Below, piece after piece: positions 47,489 to 60,830 of a stretch of DNA of 64,000 nt. Positions within the stretch are counted from its first letter, which is position 1, and each line of letters starts with the position of its first letter. The DNA is taken from the NCBI GenBank assembly GCA_031216445.1, contig CM062204.1, positions 15,001,001-15,065,000 on the forward strand, given 5' to 3'. A program made the position numbers and the translations under genes. The notes below the pieces were generated by a model that was given only the letters and a program-made list of their open reading frames with translations, ran no database searches and was not told the DNA's origin. This stretch comes from Lateolabrax maculatus. Taxonomy: Eukaryota > Chordata > Actinopteri > Acropomatiformes > Lateolabracidae.

Positions 47489-50400
47489 TCACTTCTTAAC
47501 AGGAACACCTTCTGAATAGTCCTCCAGGACGCCTGCCAAATGGTTGTTGTGGGTCTTGAAGTGTCTCTTCCTCTGCCCACCTTGCTTCTTTCTCTTTTGA
47601 ACTGGTAACTGCAGGGAGCACAGAAACACAATCAGCACTGATTAAGATGCTTGATGAACAGAGTACATATGTCAACATTCAGTGTTAAAATGTTAACGCC
47701 TTTATTCCAAGTGAAATGAAGCTAGAATGAAAATCAAGGAGACGGGGGACCGGGGGGACACTGACCACTTTCTTTGGTCCTGTTTCTTGCATGGAGGAGA
47801 TGCCTTGTTTCTTCAGGTACTCCTCAATCTTCTCTTCATCCATGGAATCAACTGGAACGCTCCTCCACAGTTTCTGGAATTCTGCAATTGAAAAGACACG
47901 TTTTTGAGACAGAAACACATCGATCAAACAGTGGACACAATTATTTCATGATTTTGACCAAACAAATGAAACCACACAAACATAACTTGCAAGCCTGTAG
48001 GAAATGGACAGAATTAATATCAAAGTATATATATTAGAATTACTTTTGCTAAGAAATAAATGTACATATTAAAGTAAGGTGCAATAAACAACAATTTTCA
48101 AGTATTATCAAACCACTTTCTGATCACATTTTGTGACAGATGTACTTCAGTAATTACTTTTGGGTGATACTTTTTTATAACTTCAGCATGATACTACTGT
48201 CGGGAAGGATCATGTAACAATACCCAAAAAACACCAGTAAAAATCAGAAAGAAAAAAAAAACCTAGGTAAATAAAAACATGCTCATTTTCAAATGCTACA
48301 ATGAATGCATGTGTTCTGGCCAAATGCCTTCTTCAGAGCATAATTATCAGTCTCATATTTCGATGTTTAATTATTCATCTATCAGGAGCACGTTAATAAA
48401 CATTAATTAAAATGTTGATATGCCACAGATATGACCGATAAAAGTTAAATGGCCTTAATGGGACATTGATGTATGTTCTCAGCTAACAGCGGGCAGGCAG
48501 CAACGGTGAGTTATGAGTTATTTCCGTATTTCACTAATATATTATGATGGTCAGCACCCAGCTGAAGCGTTCACATTGTCTCTTTTTAAATTTACATTAC
48601 TTTAAAAGGCTCTCTACAACTATGGTCCACCCAGGCTGCTGGGTGGTCAACTCAAATCTCTGTCTGTCAGAGGCTTTGCTGTTTCTGTATTTTGATATGA
48701 AGGCTTACTTGACTGATTGACCTACAGCAGTCAAAACTTAAATACAGAGAGCCAGTAACAGACAGAAAGACGGCCAAGACGGAGACAGGCACAGAGAGAG
48801 AAAGAGCGGGCCGTGTCACAGTTGACCGACAGCTGACTTACGCTCACCTTCATCTACCATAAACTGGCAGTGCTTGTCATTGTAGAACAGGATCTTCTTC
48901 TTATCTGGTCTTGTCACGAAGATGATCTGATCCCCCAAAGCCTGTGAAAAACGAGAGAGCTCTGCTAATATCCTACTGTTTAGTCACCACAGTGTTCATT
49001 CATCATACAACGGTGTGAGACAGAAATTCCCTTCCATTAATCAACATAATGTACAGTATGCCTTAGGTTTTTTTTTTTTTCGCGGACATACATGTGCTTG
49101 AGCATGAATTAAATGGATTGTTTGTTACCTTGATGGCCTTGGCTGAGTTGGGCAGTCCCTCCTCGACGTCATCCAGCAGCACTCCTCCCAGGCCCAGCTG
49201 GTCGTGTTTGTCCAGCAGCCTCAGTAAGGCTTTCTTGTCCTTCAGGTTGTACTTGGGCTTGAAGCCATACGTCCCATCCCGGACATCAATTTTTGGATTG
49301 TTGACCAAGGCCTGGCAGAAAGTGAAGAAGATGTCAGGTTTTAGGTCTCCAGTTGAATAGCGGACCAGCCAGGAGGTCTGCACGTTATAATAATTGTTGG
49401 TATCATACTTAAGAAACACAAACACACCTCAGTCATGAGCCACTGTTTCTGTTTCATGCTGATGTCAAGAAGTTTGGTCTCATCCAGAATCTCATCGAGG
49501 GTCAGGAAGTGTGTATCTCCATTCTGATGCCTTGTCTGAGAGTAAAAGATTGAAAACCACATGGATATACATAAAGAAAAAACACAGACACAGAGTCAAC
49601 AAAGAATAAAGTAATATGCAAGCAGTTCTTAGCCCCGCACCTTTGACAGGGTTTTAGCAAAATGTCTAAAGTGAGTTTCTGCCTTGCATCCAACTGTCAG
49701 GGTATTTTACACGGTTTCAAACTCTCTGTATTCAACAGATGGCACAAAATGCACACATTAAAAGAAAATCTGTCAACTTGAGTGTGAGCTCTGCAGCGAG
49801 GAATGAGTCATACAGCTAGTGTGACGGGGCCTGGCTGCCTCTCTGCAGAGCCACAGCATGATAAACAAGCTGTTAACATACCAAAAGAAAGACTGGGGAC
49901 CAAATGTTACGCAGCGGACACAACTGACTCACTGGGCTGACAACAACGGACAACAAGTCAAGCTTTTAAAGAGCTTTGATGGAGATGACGACAATCTTAA
50001 AATCTAGCAATTAAAGTGGATGCTGTTGTGACAGCTTACAATCAACTTGGAGAAGAACAATATCCATGAGACTGAAATAAACCTGACCTTCGTCTAAAAC
50101 AGGGCTCAGTTGCAGAGGCACAAACTTCACCACTAAATTGTTTGAGAACTTTCCTTTTTAAAAGACAAAATGTTTCCAGAGGCTTACCTTCATATAATTG
50201 ACTATCTTGGCTAGGCAGCCAAACTTGTACCCAGAGCTCGTCTTGATGTTAAAGTTGCCATTACTTGACTCTATGGAGAAAGAGAGAAAGAACTGTTTAG
50301 GCAAAATATTTACATGTCACATTATTCATTGTAAATGAACCAGTGGACTATATGAACAGGCAGAAGCCACAGGGTTTTGTGAAAAGTGCTTTGTTTAATA

Positions 50401-53400
50401 TCGATAGACATGATTTGCACACCAACTCGTGTCAAAACCATCATAAGACAAAAAACAAATTACATAACTTTCTATGGAGGTCACTAATCTTTATTTAATT
50501 AGTCTGAAAATGAATTACAAGCATTATTCTACATTTTTCCTATTGTCAACGAATCCATGAAAAGACCAAAACCAACACTGTGTCAGTTTGTCTCTCAATA
50601 CTTTCCGACCTCCATTATCTGTAACGCATACTCAAACCTATTTGTTCCTACTGAAGATGTAATTCTTTAAAAACAAAGAATCAAAAATACATTTGTATGT
50701 TATTTCCTAAAACATGGTAATGAAGCACGTCACCCAGTGCAACAATGTGGCTCACTGACGTGTTTTTAGTAACTTTTGGATAACAATGGAGCTCTATGGC
50801 ACCGAACTAAAAGCTATGTCAGACTTAATCACCAGCTTTATCGTTTAACGTAACAAAAATATCCTAAAATAATGCCGGAGATACTATGAGAGTAATCTGA
50901 TGAAAGGTAGAATGATTTGATGTCTGGCCAGCTGGTCCTATTCTCTGTTGGAGTCCAATAATGCTGCTCCCCCCCGGAGACTGTCTGGACTCAGCACTCG
51001 CCAATCAAAGCTGAAAACAGACACTGATTCATGAATGATTCATGGTGTGGGCGGGAGCTTCTGTTGCTCGGAGCTGCGCCGTGGGCAGGCCACGGGAATT
51101 GTGACAGGCCGGTTAACGAATGGTGCAGAGGAAGGCTTACAGAGAGGAGCCAATGACGGAGAGGAGCTCGTGCCGTTTCGGCTGAGACGTGAAGAGCTGC
51201 AAGGAGTGGCGGAGGGAGGGAGCGAGTGCGCGACTAGACCGCTGAAAGTGCATGAGAGTGCTGAGGAGGAAAACAGGTCGAGGAGTGAACGCAGGGGAGG
51301 GAGAGAGTGGAAGACAGAGCGATAGGTGGAGCACCAAAAAGAGAAGAGTGCATCTGTTGACTTGCATCTTCTTCACACTGAGCCAGACACACAGGTGAGT
51401 CTGCACATTTTCCAGAATAGCATCGTCAAAATAGTGCGTGCGTGTCTGACATCGACAGATCATAATAACGCAGAGTACGAATTTAAGCTACAGAATGTGG
51501 GCTGCTCTTGGTCTCACTGTGTAGCTATGAGGTAAGGTTTTTTTTTATGTGAGCAATCCAGCATTTATGGGGTAAATCATACATTTTTAATTACAGCAGA
51601 TGTATTTATGAAGAGAGTTCCTTCTGCGTTAGAGAAACCTAAAATTACACATCACCATATCTAGCAACTATGTATGTGAAAATTGATTAAATAAACATGG
51701 ATCTGTCTGTCTGCTGTATTCCAGCTCGGATACCAAGTGTTAGAAACTCTGTGTGCGTGTTTCTATGTCTGTATGTGTACTCGTGCATCTTGTCTGCGTT
51801 TGTGGAGACGCATGACTCTCAAGACAAATCAATGAGGGACCGACAGCTGTGAGGAGCCAGCCAGGGGCATTAAGGGTGGGTGTGGGTGTGCGTGTGTATG
51901 CGTGTGTATGCGTGTGTATGCGTGTGTGTGTGTGTGTGTGTTTAGTGAGAGGCAGCCACTGTGTATCCAGAAAGCGACATCTACATCACCTTTAAGAGAC
52001 TGGCTGGGGTGGGGCTTATTTAGGGTGAGATAACAGATGCTGTAAGGAGCCAATCTGTCCTCCTGTGTGTGACTGCTCTGACAAAAGAAAATCAGTAAAG
52101 AGACCATGTGGGGCGACGGGGGCAATACCAGGCGAGACAAATTAGTAAAAGAGGTGGTTGTCATGGCAATGAGTTGAAATGGAGTTGATATTATGAGCTG
52201 GGTCTGCAATGAGAGGATGGTGAAAAAAAAGGGAACAGGGAGTCAAGTTGCATCAATTGAGAAGAAAACACCACGAAACACATACCACATTCTGTGCACA
52301 CTGTAAACAGATGTGTTTCAGTCTGCTCGTATAAACCAGTTACCAGCTAACAGTAAATGTAGTTAACTCGGTGTGACCCCTTAATAGTCATGACTTTCCT
52401 GCCTTACCGAGCACATTATAAAATCATACCGTTTTAATGTAAGTATTTTAGTTTTCAGCAGGCTGGAGAGGTGAAATATGCCTTGAACTATGCACAGAGG
52501 ACAAACACACTTTACAACAACTTGTGTAAACAACACAGTGTGGAGCAGATAAAAAACAACAACAAAAAAAGAAGAAAAGAAACAGCACATACACACAAAA
52601 AGTTGCAATTTAAATGTGCCTTTCCCACATTATTGAAGGCATATATATATTATTATGCTGAGTTCGGGCACCAGTGCAAGACTGCAGCTTACACTTTGGT
52701 CATAAGGTGAAAATGAATGATCTCTTGAGACAACTGAAGCCATTGAACAGCAGCGTCTCTCACATTACCGTTTCAGGTTACACGGAAAACAAAGTTACAA
52801 TCACACGAAGAGTAATCACCTATTTCTGCGAGAGCACTAAAATACACACATGTAGGTCATACATAAGAAAGCCTAAGAGAAGCACTTGTGCCCCTCTTCC
52901 TCAACTCATTTCTGTGGTTCACTCAAGTAATCTGGGTCAGCTTCCTTGGTCTCAGTATGTGATATAAAAATGTCTGTGATTGTGTGTGTGTGTGTGTGTA
53001 TGCGTATCGCATGTGTGCGTGCGTGTAGAGCATGTATGTGCACACGTGTGAATGTGTGTGGGTGTGTGTGTGTGGGCAAAGATACTGGCATGCTGTTCCC
53101 TGAGGATATAAAATGGTAGGCTTTGGCTGATTATGTGAAAAGATAGCTGAAGAGAGACAAATGGCCTGACAATGTGCACACTGCAGAACATCTTTTGACT
53201 CCATTACTAGATTGAAATTCCTTCACTACAACATCTTTGTCAGGCATTATGGCCGGAGAGTTGCAAACCAAGCGAAGGTGCCACATTTCACTTTGCAGCT
53301 ATCCCTTTTCTACTAGGCTTTTAGGTCTATTTTTGTTCTGAGCAGATGGCCTCAGTGGGGTTTATGCTCTTTTGCAATATTACCTTAAGCTCTAATAACA

Positions 53401-56014
53401 CATTGTCTTCTCATTTAACTAAAGATCTTTTCTGTAGACTATGGTTTATTTTGTGTACAAACTGATACCCTGTATGACTGATATTGATGTTACTAATATC
53501 ATACTCACATAACAACAAATTAGAGAAGCCCTGATGGTTTTAGGAGAGGAAATGGCTTTCCCTTTCTGTCTGTGGTCTCTAGTGAGACTAAATCATTCTC
53601 CTTAACAGTACATTAGCTGTGCAAAATTGAAAATCAAATTCATTCAATTTAGAGATTATTCTTTTTCAAAACTCATTCAAAAGTCACAGAATCCTGATAA
53701 ATGATGCCCCAAAGAGCGATTCGTCTTTCATTTTGTAATCATTCTCTCACCATGGAAACAAGTATTTTACAACCATCACTCTCTAATCTGGTGTCCCTAA
53801 TGCTGTTACCACCTTGCAGTGAAGCCCAGAACCAAACACTGTCACAGGCATTAACAATCTGTCTTTCTCCCCGTTTTTGTTGCTTCAAACCAGAAATCAT
53901 GGCCAACGCCACCACCACTGTACACCCAAGTAATCTCCCATGGCACCCAGAGGCAGCCCCTCTCTCCAGTGTCTCCCTGCAGGCCCAGGAGGTCTACCCT
54001 TTCCATGACGGCTGGAATGTGGCCTGCTTCATCATCCTTCTGCTCTTCATCCTCACTGTCCTATCTCTGGCTGCCTTGGCCGTTCTCTACGAGATACTGG
54101 ACTGTGGGTGCTGTGCCAAAGGGAAGACACATCAGCAGCTACGGGAGGAGGGTCCGGGAAGCTGCAGCAAGCTCATGACTAGCATTTGCAAGGAGCCAGA
54201 ATCCCACACTGAGGTGGTATAGGGGCAGCACGGACGAAGATGAGGAAGAATGGGAATTCAGATTTCATTGCTGAACTGGGCAATACCACAGTGTTGACCC
54301 TGACGCCCTGAGAAAAGAACTTATTAAACTGCCCAATAGTGGTTCAATTGCTCACAGTTAAGAGGATGTGGAGGGAAGACACAAGATAAGGTGACAGAAC
54401 AATGTAAAATAAAAGAAGAAAGGGGGCAGTTTGTCACCAATTTTGAGTGAGTGTAATCAACTTTTCATTTCTGGAAGGAGACAATCTTCCCACATCTACA
54501 TTCACTACCACTTAACACACAGGGCAGACCCTGAGAGACATGTTTTACACCAGAAATACAACCAGAAGAAAGACAGAGCACTCACGTAGTCTAGTAATAA
54601 TAGTACTAGAAATAGTACTAATAGTGTGGACGGAAAAACAAGTTAACATAAAAAAAAAAAAAACACTAATCAGACCCAATATCAGCTAGTTTAAATAACA
54701 TTCTTGTTCAGTGACCCCCACCTTGTGACTACTGCACATACTTTTGACCTGCTGGATGCAAATGAGCTTCTGCGAGATGTGGTGAAATGTTGTACGCAGA
54801 CAGAAAATGCTGTCCAAATCTAAGGACTTGAATATCCCAACAGGACCTGACAAACAACAAAACAAGTGATCAAGCTTAGTCGGACAACATCGATGCTTTG
54901 GATAAAGCCTGTGTTTCTCTGTTCTTAAGTAAACTGTATGCTGGTGATGTCAACATGTTTAGCATTGCAACATTATCTCATGGCACTTGATTGCTGCACA
55001 GTGATGTAATTTATCATGTCATAGAGCACAACGTATGATATCATATGCCTTACCCCAAAATGCCTAATAAATTGTCACTGAATTATGTACCATTGTTTTT
55101 ACTACTAAAAGAACCAACATACAGTATAAAGGGGACAGGAAAAGGAAGACAGATGAAGTGCTCCAGGGTCGAGCCTAACTTGGGTGATGAAAATGAAGAA
55201 GATCTGTTTTATTGTTGCTTATATTTTGGCAGGCTTACAACAGAGCCTTCAGATTCTCAAAGTCCAGTACTTACTGGCAAAGATCGTTTGTGCCGACACT
55301 GGGGTGTGCCTACCTTGCTGTGCTAGCTGGAAGTGCTTCTCCAGTAGGCACAGATCCGGTCATATGCAGTTATCTTGGCCAAAAATTGTCCGAAAGACAG
55401 TGACAGATTTGTGATTACTGTGCTGACTAATTTGGGTCACTGAGAAGTTACCTTAGCATGTATGTGTAAGATAGTACAGTACAAACATGACATATACTAG
55501 GCTATGCTGAAATATATAAGTGGATTTCATCCGACATCTATAAATGATTGTAAACATTTCTTCGATGGCAAAAATATTGTTATTTTTTTGGGTTTGTTTT
55601 TATTAATAATCCCACGTATCCCAATTTTACAAGGTAAAAAGGAGTTTGACTATACAACGACTACGATTTTGAATAGAACATGTCACAGGTCAAAAGCAGT
55701 GGCTTTTACAGGGAGATGGTGACGGGCACCCGAAAGACGGGTTACCATGATAATGTACGTCAGTGGTACTGTGGCTTCCACCGCTACACAACCCACTTAC
55801 AACACCAGGAAGAGGCCATGTTAGGATAATAATTAAAAAAAAAAAGTCTTGTTCACTTACCAGCGCCGTGTTTGGACCCTGAGGAGCTCTCCTTGTCAAC
55901 TTTGGGCCTCTTCTTCTTGTGCGAGTCTGAGGCGGCCTGCCTCTTCTCTACAGCTGGAGTGGACAGAGCTCTTTTCTTGAACAGCTCCCTCTCCCTCAGT
56001 AGAGCTGGATCCAT
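47489..56014 (-). CDS. gtf2e2: General transcription factor IIE subunit 2 (TFIIE beta)
   Basis: Seven exons join in phase: 56014-55861, 50270-50188, 49535-49428, 49311-49129, 48941-48848, 47881-47766, 47608-47489; 285 residues (human 291). TFIIE beta pairs with TFIIE alpha in the RNA polymerase II preinitiation complex and helps recruit TFIIH. The N-terminus (MDPALLRERELFKKRALSTP) is followed by a serine- and lysine-rich linker, then two winged-helix regions: YKFGCLAKIVNYMKTRHQNG to NLKDKKALLRLLDKHDQLGL, and ALGDQIIFVTRPDKKKILFY onward. A basic C-terminus (KRKKQGGQRKRHFKTHNNHL, then AGVLEDYSE) matches the family. An acceptor-like GTCAG lies just upstream of the ATG, suggesting a 5' UTR intron. 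Its first coding intron contains smim18 on the other strand. Confidence 0.97.
51040..51394 (+). other. smim18: Probable non-coding first exon and promoter of smim18
   Basis: A purine- and GC-rich stretch with no sustained frame ends in a good donor (ACACAG, then GTGAGT at 51395). The only downstream plus-strand gene is smim18, whose coding exon has an acceptor at 53893, only 5 bases before the ATG. A separate 5' UTR exon is therefore needed, and this is the best candidate. The start position is approximate. Confidence 0.45.
51889..51941. repeat. (TG)n-rich microsatellite in gtf2e2 intron 1
   Basis: GTGTGTATGC units grade into a pure (TG)n run. Another similar tract lies at about 52978-53075. 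The open frames predicted across them are repeat artefacts. Confidence 0.85.
53894..54420 (+). CDS. smim18: Small integral membrane protein 18
   Basis: The coding part is 53899-54222, 107 residues in a single exon; the feature includes 5 bases of 5' UTR after the acceptor (CAAACCAG, 53886-53893) and 3' UTR to an AATAAA at 54408-54413. The upstream in-frame ATG at 53701 lies before the acceptor and is not used. The core EVYPFHDGWNVACFIILLLF, TVLSLAALAVLYEILDCGCC strongly resembles human SMIM18 (about 95 residues), including the terminal TEVV. One membrane segment lies at about 41-64, followed by a cysteine cluster (C69, C71, C72) that could be palmitoylated. A sequon (NAT) lies at residue 3. 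The biochemical role is unknown. It is nested, in opposite orientation, inside the first coding intron of gtf2e2. Confidence 0.9.
54421..55860. other. gtf2e2 intron 1, remainder
   Basis: No coding exon or recognisable mobile element was found. Open frames of 60-90 codons here have no recognisable family and no supporting splice context. Confidence 0.4.
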
Positions 56015-56830
56015 CCTGGCTGACGGGGCACAAAATATATCAAACACTGAGACAGAATAAAAAAGGTAACTTCACAAAGCTCCCTTTGGTCTGAGGCGTT
56101 TGTGATACGTCCTAACTTTTGAAAAAAAATCCATCAGATATGCCCGTCTCTGTCCAAACGCAGCCTGTGTTTCATATAAACCAGACTTCTTTAATCATCC
56201 AATGAGACCGAAAATAGTCATTTTTAGTATCGGTATGGAAACTATGAATAGTAAAATAAATGGAAATGCAGGTGAAACACTGTAACCATAGCTGGATTAA
56301 CCTGTGTGGGGGGTCTGGGATAAAAATATGCTGCTGAAACCTTATTGACACCCTGCCCTCCACTGTATATGTTGTCTCTTCCCATCAAGTACAATGCAAA
56401 CAGCAGAGGAGCCAGAGAACAACCAGCACTTCTGTGGTGTTTCACAGTACCTGCCTGGACCTACAGCTTTATGGTGATTTGCGTTTATTTAAGAAAATGC
56501 CTCACCTGGATTTTGACAAAGGACCCACTGACAATCAATGAACGTGGGTCTTTTTCGGGGGGGGGGGGCACAACAGTAATAACTGATCGTGGCAAACCGC
56601 AGCTAAACTGAGAGGACATATAAACACCGTGTGAACACGACGATCAGCCCTCCACCAAGTTAAAACAGGCGTCGGAGGGAACAAAGCCCCCCCCCCCAAA
56701 AAAAATGAAACAGCGAGGTCACCGTTTACCAGCCGGGTCACAAGTCGCAAGGTAACTAGTCATCCGGCATTGTTGTGAGTTAGCCTGACGCTGTTGCTTT
56801 GTCGTTGATCACGTAAACCCGCGAAAATAG
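56015..56830 (-). promoter_or_regulatory. gtf2e2 5' region and promoter
   Basis: Upstream of the gtf2e2 start lie A/T-rich sequence and then, from about 56700, a CpG-rich stretch typical of a promoter. A G run (56559-56568) and a C run (56689-56697) lie in between and fall close to an inverted pair. The gtf2e2 transcription start probably lies near 56750. Confidence 0.4.
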
Positions 56831-57113
56831 CCGCGGATGCCGTCATCTACTCGACCAAACGTCGCTGTTGACGACTGTGTGCGATGTGGACGACAACATG
56901 AGCGAGCGACGGTGAGTCTGACACCTGGCTGGTTAGTTAGCGTTAGCTCGCCCGTTTGTTCCCCGTTACCTGACACTTTGTTGCTGCTCTCACAGAAAGT
57001 GACGGGTTGGTCCAGGAGGACCGTCTAATGCCGGAGGACGCCGAGCAGAAGGGGGGAAACGATTTCTTCGGCCGATCCCAGCTTTAAGTTGCCCGCTGCG
57101 AGGCGACGTGAGT
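56830..57113 (+). other. Candidate plus-strand 5' UTR exons divergent from gtf2e2
   Basis: Two stretches look like small exons: one ending at the donor CGACG|GTGAGT (56912) and one from an acceptor (CTCACAG, about 56996) to the donor GGCGAC|GTGAGT (about 57110). Both lie in CpG-rich DNA. Short frames start at ATGs in each (for example MPEDAEQKGGNDFFGRSQL) but end quickly, so these would be non-coding or upstream-ORF exons of a transcript running out toward the right. No downstream coding exon was found in the window. Confidence 0.35.
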
Positions 57114-57119
57114 AAACGC

Positions 57120-60100
57120 TGGCTAACTAACTTCACGCACAATATTATCTCTTTTTCTTTCTCATGCTTCACTTCCGCTCTCGTTCGATTTGTCGGATGT
57201 CGACAGATAATCCTTGGAGCGACGTCATGACGTATGATAATTCACGTGTCGACAGGGACAACAAATGGTGCACAATTACATTATACACGTTCAGTACGGT
57301 GGTGTAGGGTGAACAAATTATTAGAAAAAATAGATAACAAAATAAATATGATGAGATTCACTCTACCCACTGAAAGAAATTAGCATGGCAATAACCACTG
57401 AAGAAAGATATTAGAGAGGAGGCAGTTTGATCCCGCTCAGTACAGTTTCATGTGTTTCCATCATCATTTTTGTTGCTTCATTAACATTGTTAATTTGTTC
57501 CCCAAAGTCAAAATATCAGCATTAAAAAGACAAATATTCAATATTATTTTTTACACACATAAGTTACATTCCAGATTGTGTAGGAATTCGTTGCAAGTAT
57601 ATTTCATTTAGAATATCAAATATATACTTCTGATGAAGGAAACGCAAGATAACGAGATCTTATTCTTTTACCATATTGTTGAAAATAGAGTAAAATACAT
57701 GGTCTCAGTAGTACTGCCAGTTATAGTTCTTTAATCACTCTCATTATCACACCTCTTCTCCGTGTATTTGAAAGTATCTAACAAACTCTGACAAATACTC
57801 GTTTTCCCTAGGGAGAAAATGACAAATTGGCGCCACTCAGTGGCTCATTTATACTACTGCAACAAATGCACAATCCTGCATGTTAAAATTACAAGTTACT
57901 CTGCAATTCTGCCATTGCAGTAATTAATCATCTCTGACTTCGAGGGGAAATGGAATTCAACCCAATTTTTTTCTCCATGCTCAATTTGAATGGGATTTTC
58001 AGTGCTGCACATGAAAGCGGAAAACATGTGACAGACATACTAACAGAAACAAGGCAACAAACAAAGAAATGAACAACTTGAGAGAAAAAGAGACAGTGTT
58101 GAAGTGCGACTACATTCATCAAGTTTTCTCAGATGTCTGCCTCCAATGCACTGCTTTCATGCTGTCTAGTTAGTAGTAATATTCCCTACATTCTACAACA
58201 AACAGGCGAAACGACTTCACAAACAAGTTTTAAGTTTATGTTCAAGTTTATGTGTTGTTTCACGAAAATACCGTAAAAATTAAATAAAAAATGTTCAGGA
58301 CTACAGAACTGACAAAGCATGAGACAAAACATAAAAGCATCAAGGCAAAAATAAAAGATCTAAAGTGAATCAAAAATCCTAGCGCAACAAACGCAGATTT
58401 ATTTATCTGCGCTTGTTCAAATAAAGTAGAAACATGACATCTGGAGTTAAATTGAATGGAAAGTTACAGACTGCAATGATTAAAAAAAAAACCCTGCCAT
58501 CCACTTTGTTAGAACGAGTGCTGTGGCTTATGTATGGAGGCAAACCCTACAGGAGTTTAGATGTGAAACCCTTACAGCACTTCTAAGCCCATCGGTGTCC
58601 TCTGGCATCCTTTCAAAGAAAAAGTCCACTCCCTAAAGGAATTGACTATTATTATGTGCCTATAGTGAAACTTTGGCCATGGCTGAGGCTATAATCCATT
58701 CAGCACATTGATCAATAAATATGATTTATCTTTTCTTGTCACTTCTTGCTGTTAAGGTGTGCTGTATGGGAGGCTGGAGCTGGTGGTTGATGGAGACGGT
58801 TGTTCTGGAGCTGAGTACATCAGTTCATCCAACTGAAGCTGGACTTGGCTGACTAAAGAGGCAAGGCAACACCACCATTGGGTAATCAGGTGAGAGAGGA
58901 GGTGAGATAAAGCCGCAGTGTAACCAAGTCACCAAAGCAAATAGAAAGCTAAGCACTCAGGAGCAGCAGAGTGTGGAATATAAGATTCAGAGTAGAGCTG
59001 GACTCTGGTGTTAAACTGAAACTGTAAGAGAGGAATAGAGGGCATTTTCTTTTCCAAATTAGCTCTCAATTCCTGCACATACATGAGCTTTCACACATGG
59101 ATTATTTGTCAGGGGATTTAACATAAAAGATAGTCCCTCATTTTATTCAAGAACTATGCAGTAACTTAATTGTTTTGATCTGAAAGCTCCCTAGATATTA
59201 ACCTAAAAGAATAATTTCACAGCTTTCTTTTTGTTGTGATTGGCTTGAACACACTGTCATAGTGTTTTTCTTTGTGGATTCAATTGCTTTGTGAAGTGCA
59301 ACATTTTTTTTTTTGTTTTCATGAAGGATGTTTACAGTAAAAAGATGATTGAGAAAATTAATTTTAATTAAAAAAAAAAATTGTGGAAATAATATGACTA
59401 ACTTACCGTTTCTACCAGCTGTTCAGTGATCTGCAGGTCTATGTGAACACATGACCCTGCCTATGTACGATTTAGAAATGGGTACAATTTAAAAATAAAA
59501 ACATAAAAACTGTGTGCTGTCTTATCCCTCATGCATTACTGTAAGGACGTTCGCATGTAAAGCAAGCAGGGTGCAACAACTCTCTGATTACTTGGTCGGA
59601 TTTAGTTTTTGCTGTATATTGTATTATCTCTTTTAAAAGCCCTGCCAGAGGTATTTATACATTGGACAACACACTGTACCATATAAAGTTTATTATTAGC
59701 TCCTCCATAGAGATATGAAATTTTTAACTGGAGCATTTGTGCATATTTGTGTACATTAATCAGACAGTAATGGTCTAAACTCAAAAGCCTGAGCTGTTGA
59801 TATAAAAAAAATGCAGTATGACCTCAGGTGTATTTGTGTGTGTGGGTGAGGGGTTCCTTGGTTGGGCGTATTATTCCAAAAAGTACAAATATTGCAGGTA
59901 GAGAACGGAACATAAAACAGGCATCAGATCATCCCACTTTCAGATGCTCATGCGGATCATAGACCAAATTAGCATCTCCAAAACTCATAATTAATGATTC
60001 AGCAGGCCAGTCAAAGAAGTGAGCCCCCATGAATGATTAACTATGTGCTAACCTAATTTAGGGCCTAATCCATAATGAATGAATTACAATGTTTAGACAG

Positions 60101-60480
60101 AGAGAGAGAATGGAAGAGTGAGGGAGAAGATTTAGACATCATAGACAGCAAGACTTATGAAGTGACAACATAAATTATTCTGCTTCGAATGGCTCGACCT
60201 CCCCATTACTTCAACTGCTGTCACTTTCAAGCCACAACAACCTGGGTAAGTCAAGGTATAACCATGGCCAATTAGACCGATGCTGTCACTATAGAGTGAA
60301 CTGAACTGGTGACTGAATTAGATTAATTCTAGGAGTCACCGTGTTCCCTCTATCAATCTGTAAAGGTTTGGTGTTTTATTGTTTTTCACAGCTAAAACTG
60401 TGAGGGACAGTCATTTATTAAAAGGTCTGAGTGTGTGTAAGAGAGGGATAAGAGGGTGTTCGTGTATTATATACTACAGT
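57120..60480. other. Gene-poor stretch, no coding feature found
   Basis: AT-rich sequence without a frame that resembles a known family. The part at about 59985-60095 holds several ATTA/TAAT cores (AATTAATGATTC, ATGAATGATTAACTATG) and reads more evenly than its surroundings; it could be a regulatory element but nothing here proves it. Confidence 0.4.
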
Positions 60481-60485
60481 AACAG

Positions 60486-60641
60486 AGAGAGAGAGAGAGA
60501 GAGTCAGCGCTGTAATCTAGAGGTGAGAAGTAATATCAAAGAGAAGAGCCGAGTGAAATCCTGGAGCTGCAGCCAACCAGTACAAATCCCTGTGGAGGAG
60601 AAAATCTCAAAGTGACAGCTTTCAATTACATCAGTATGAGA

Positions 60642-60677
<36 letters not shown>

Positions 60678-60765
60678 ACTACCTGTCAGCACTTCTGGGC
60701 TCCTCTGACAGTTCGATGTCACAGCTTCTGAATTGAAAGTACCTCATGTACACAAGAAAGCCTAC

Positions 60766-60829
<64 letters not shown>

Positions 60830-60830
60830 T
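60486..60830. repeat. Cluster of (GA)n, (GT)n and (CA)n microsatellites
   Basis: A (GA)n run at 60486-60502, a (GT)n run at about 60644-60674 and an interrupted (CA)n run at about 60769-60830 lie within 350 bases. The last two are complementary to each other. Confidence 0.9.

Noticed and set aside
52906..53204. Histidine-threonine rich minus-strand frames
   Set aside because: They are translations of the imperfect (TG)n tract at about 52978-53075 in a gtf2e2 intron.
53701..53898. N-terminal extension of smim18 from the ATG at 53701
   Set aside because: A good acceptor ends at 53893, five bases before the ATG at 53899, and the extension has no similarity to the family.
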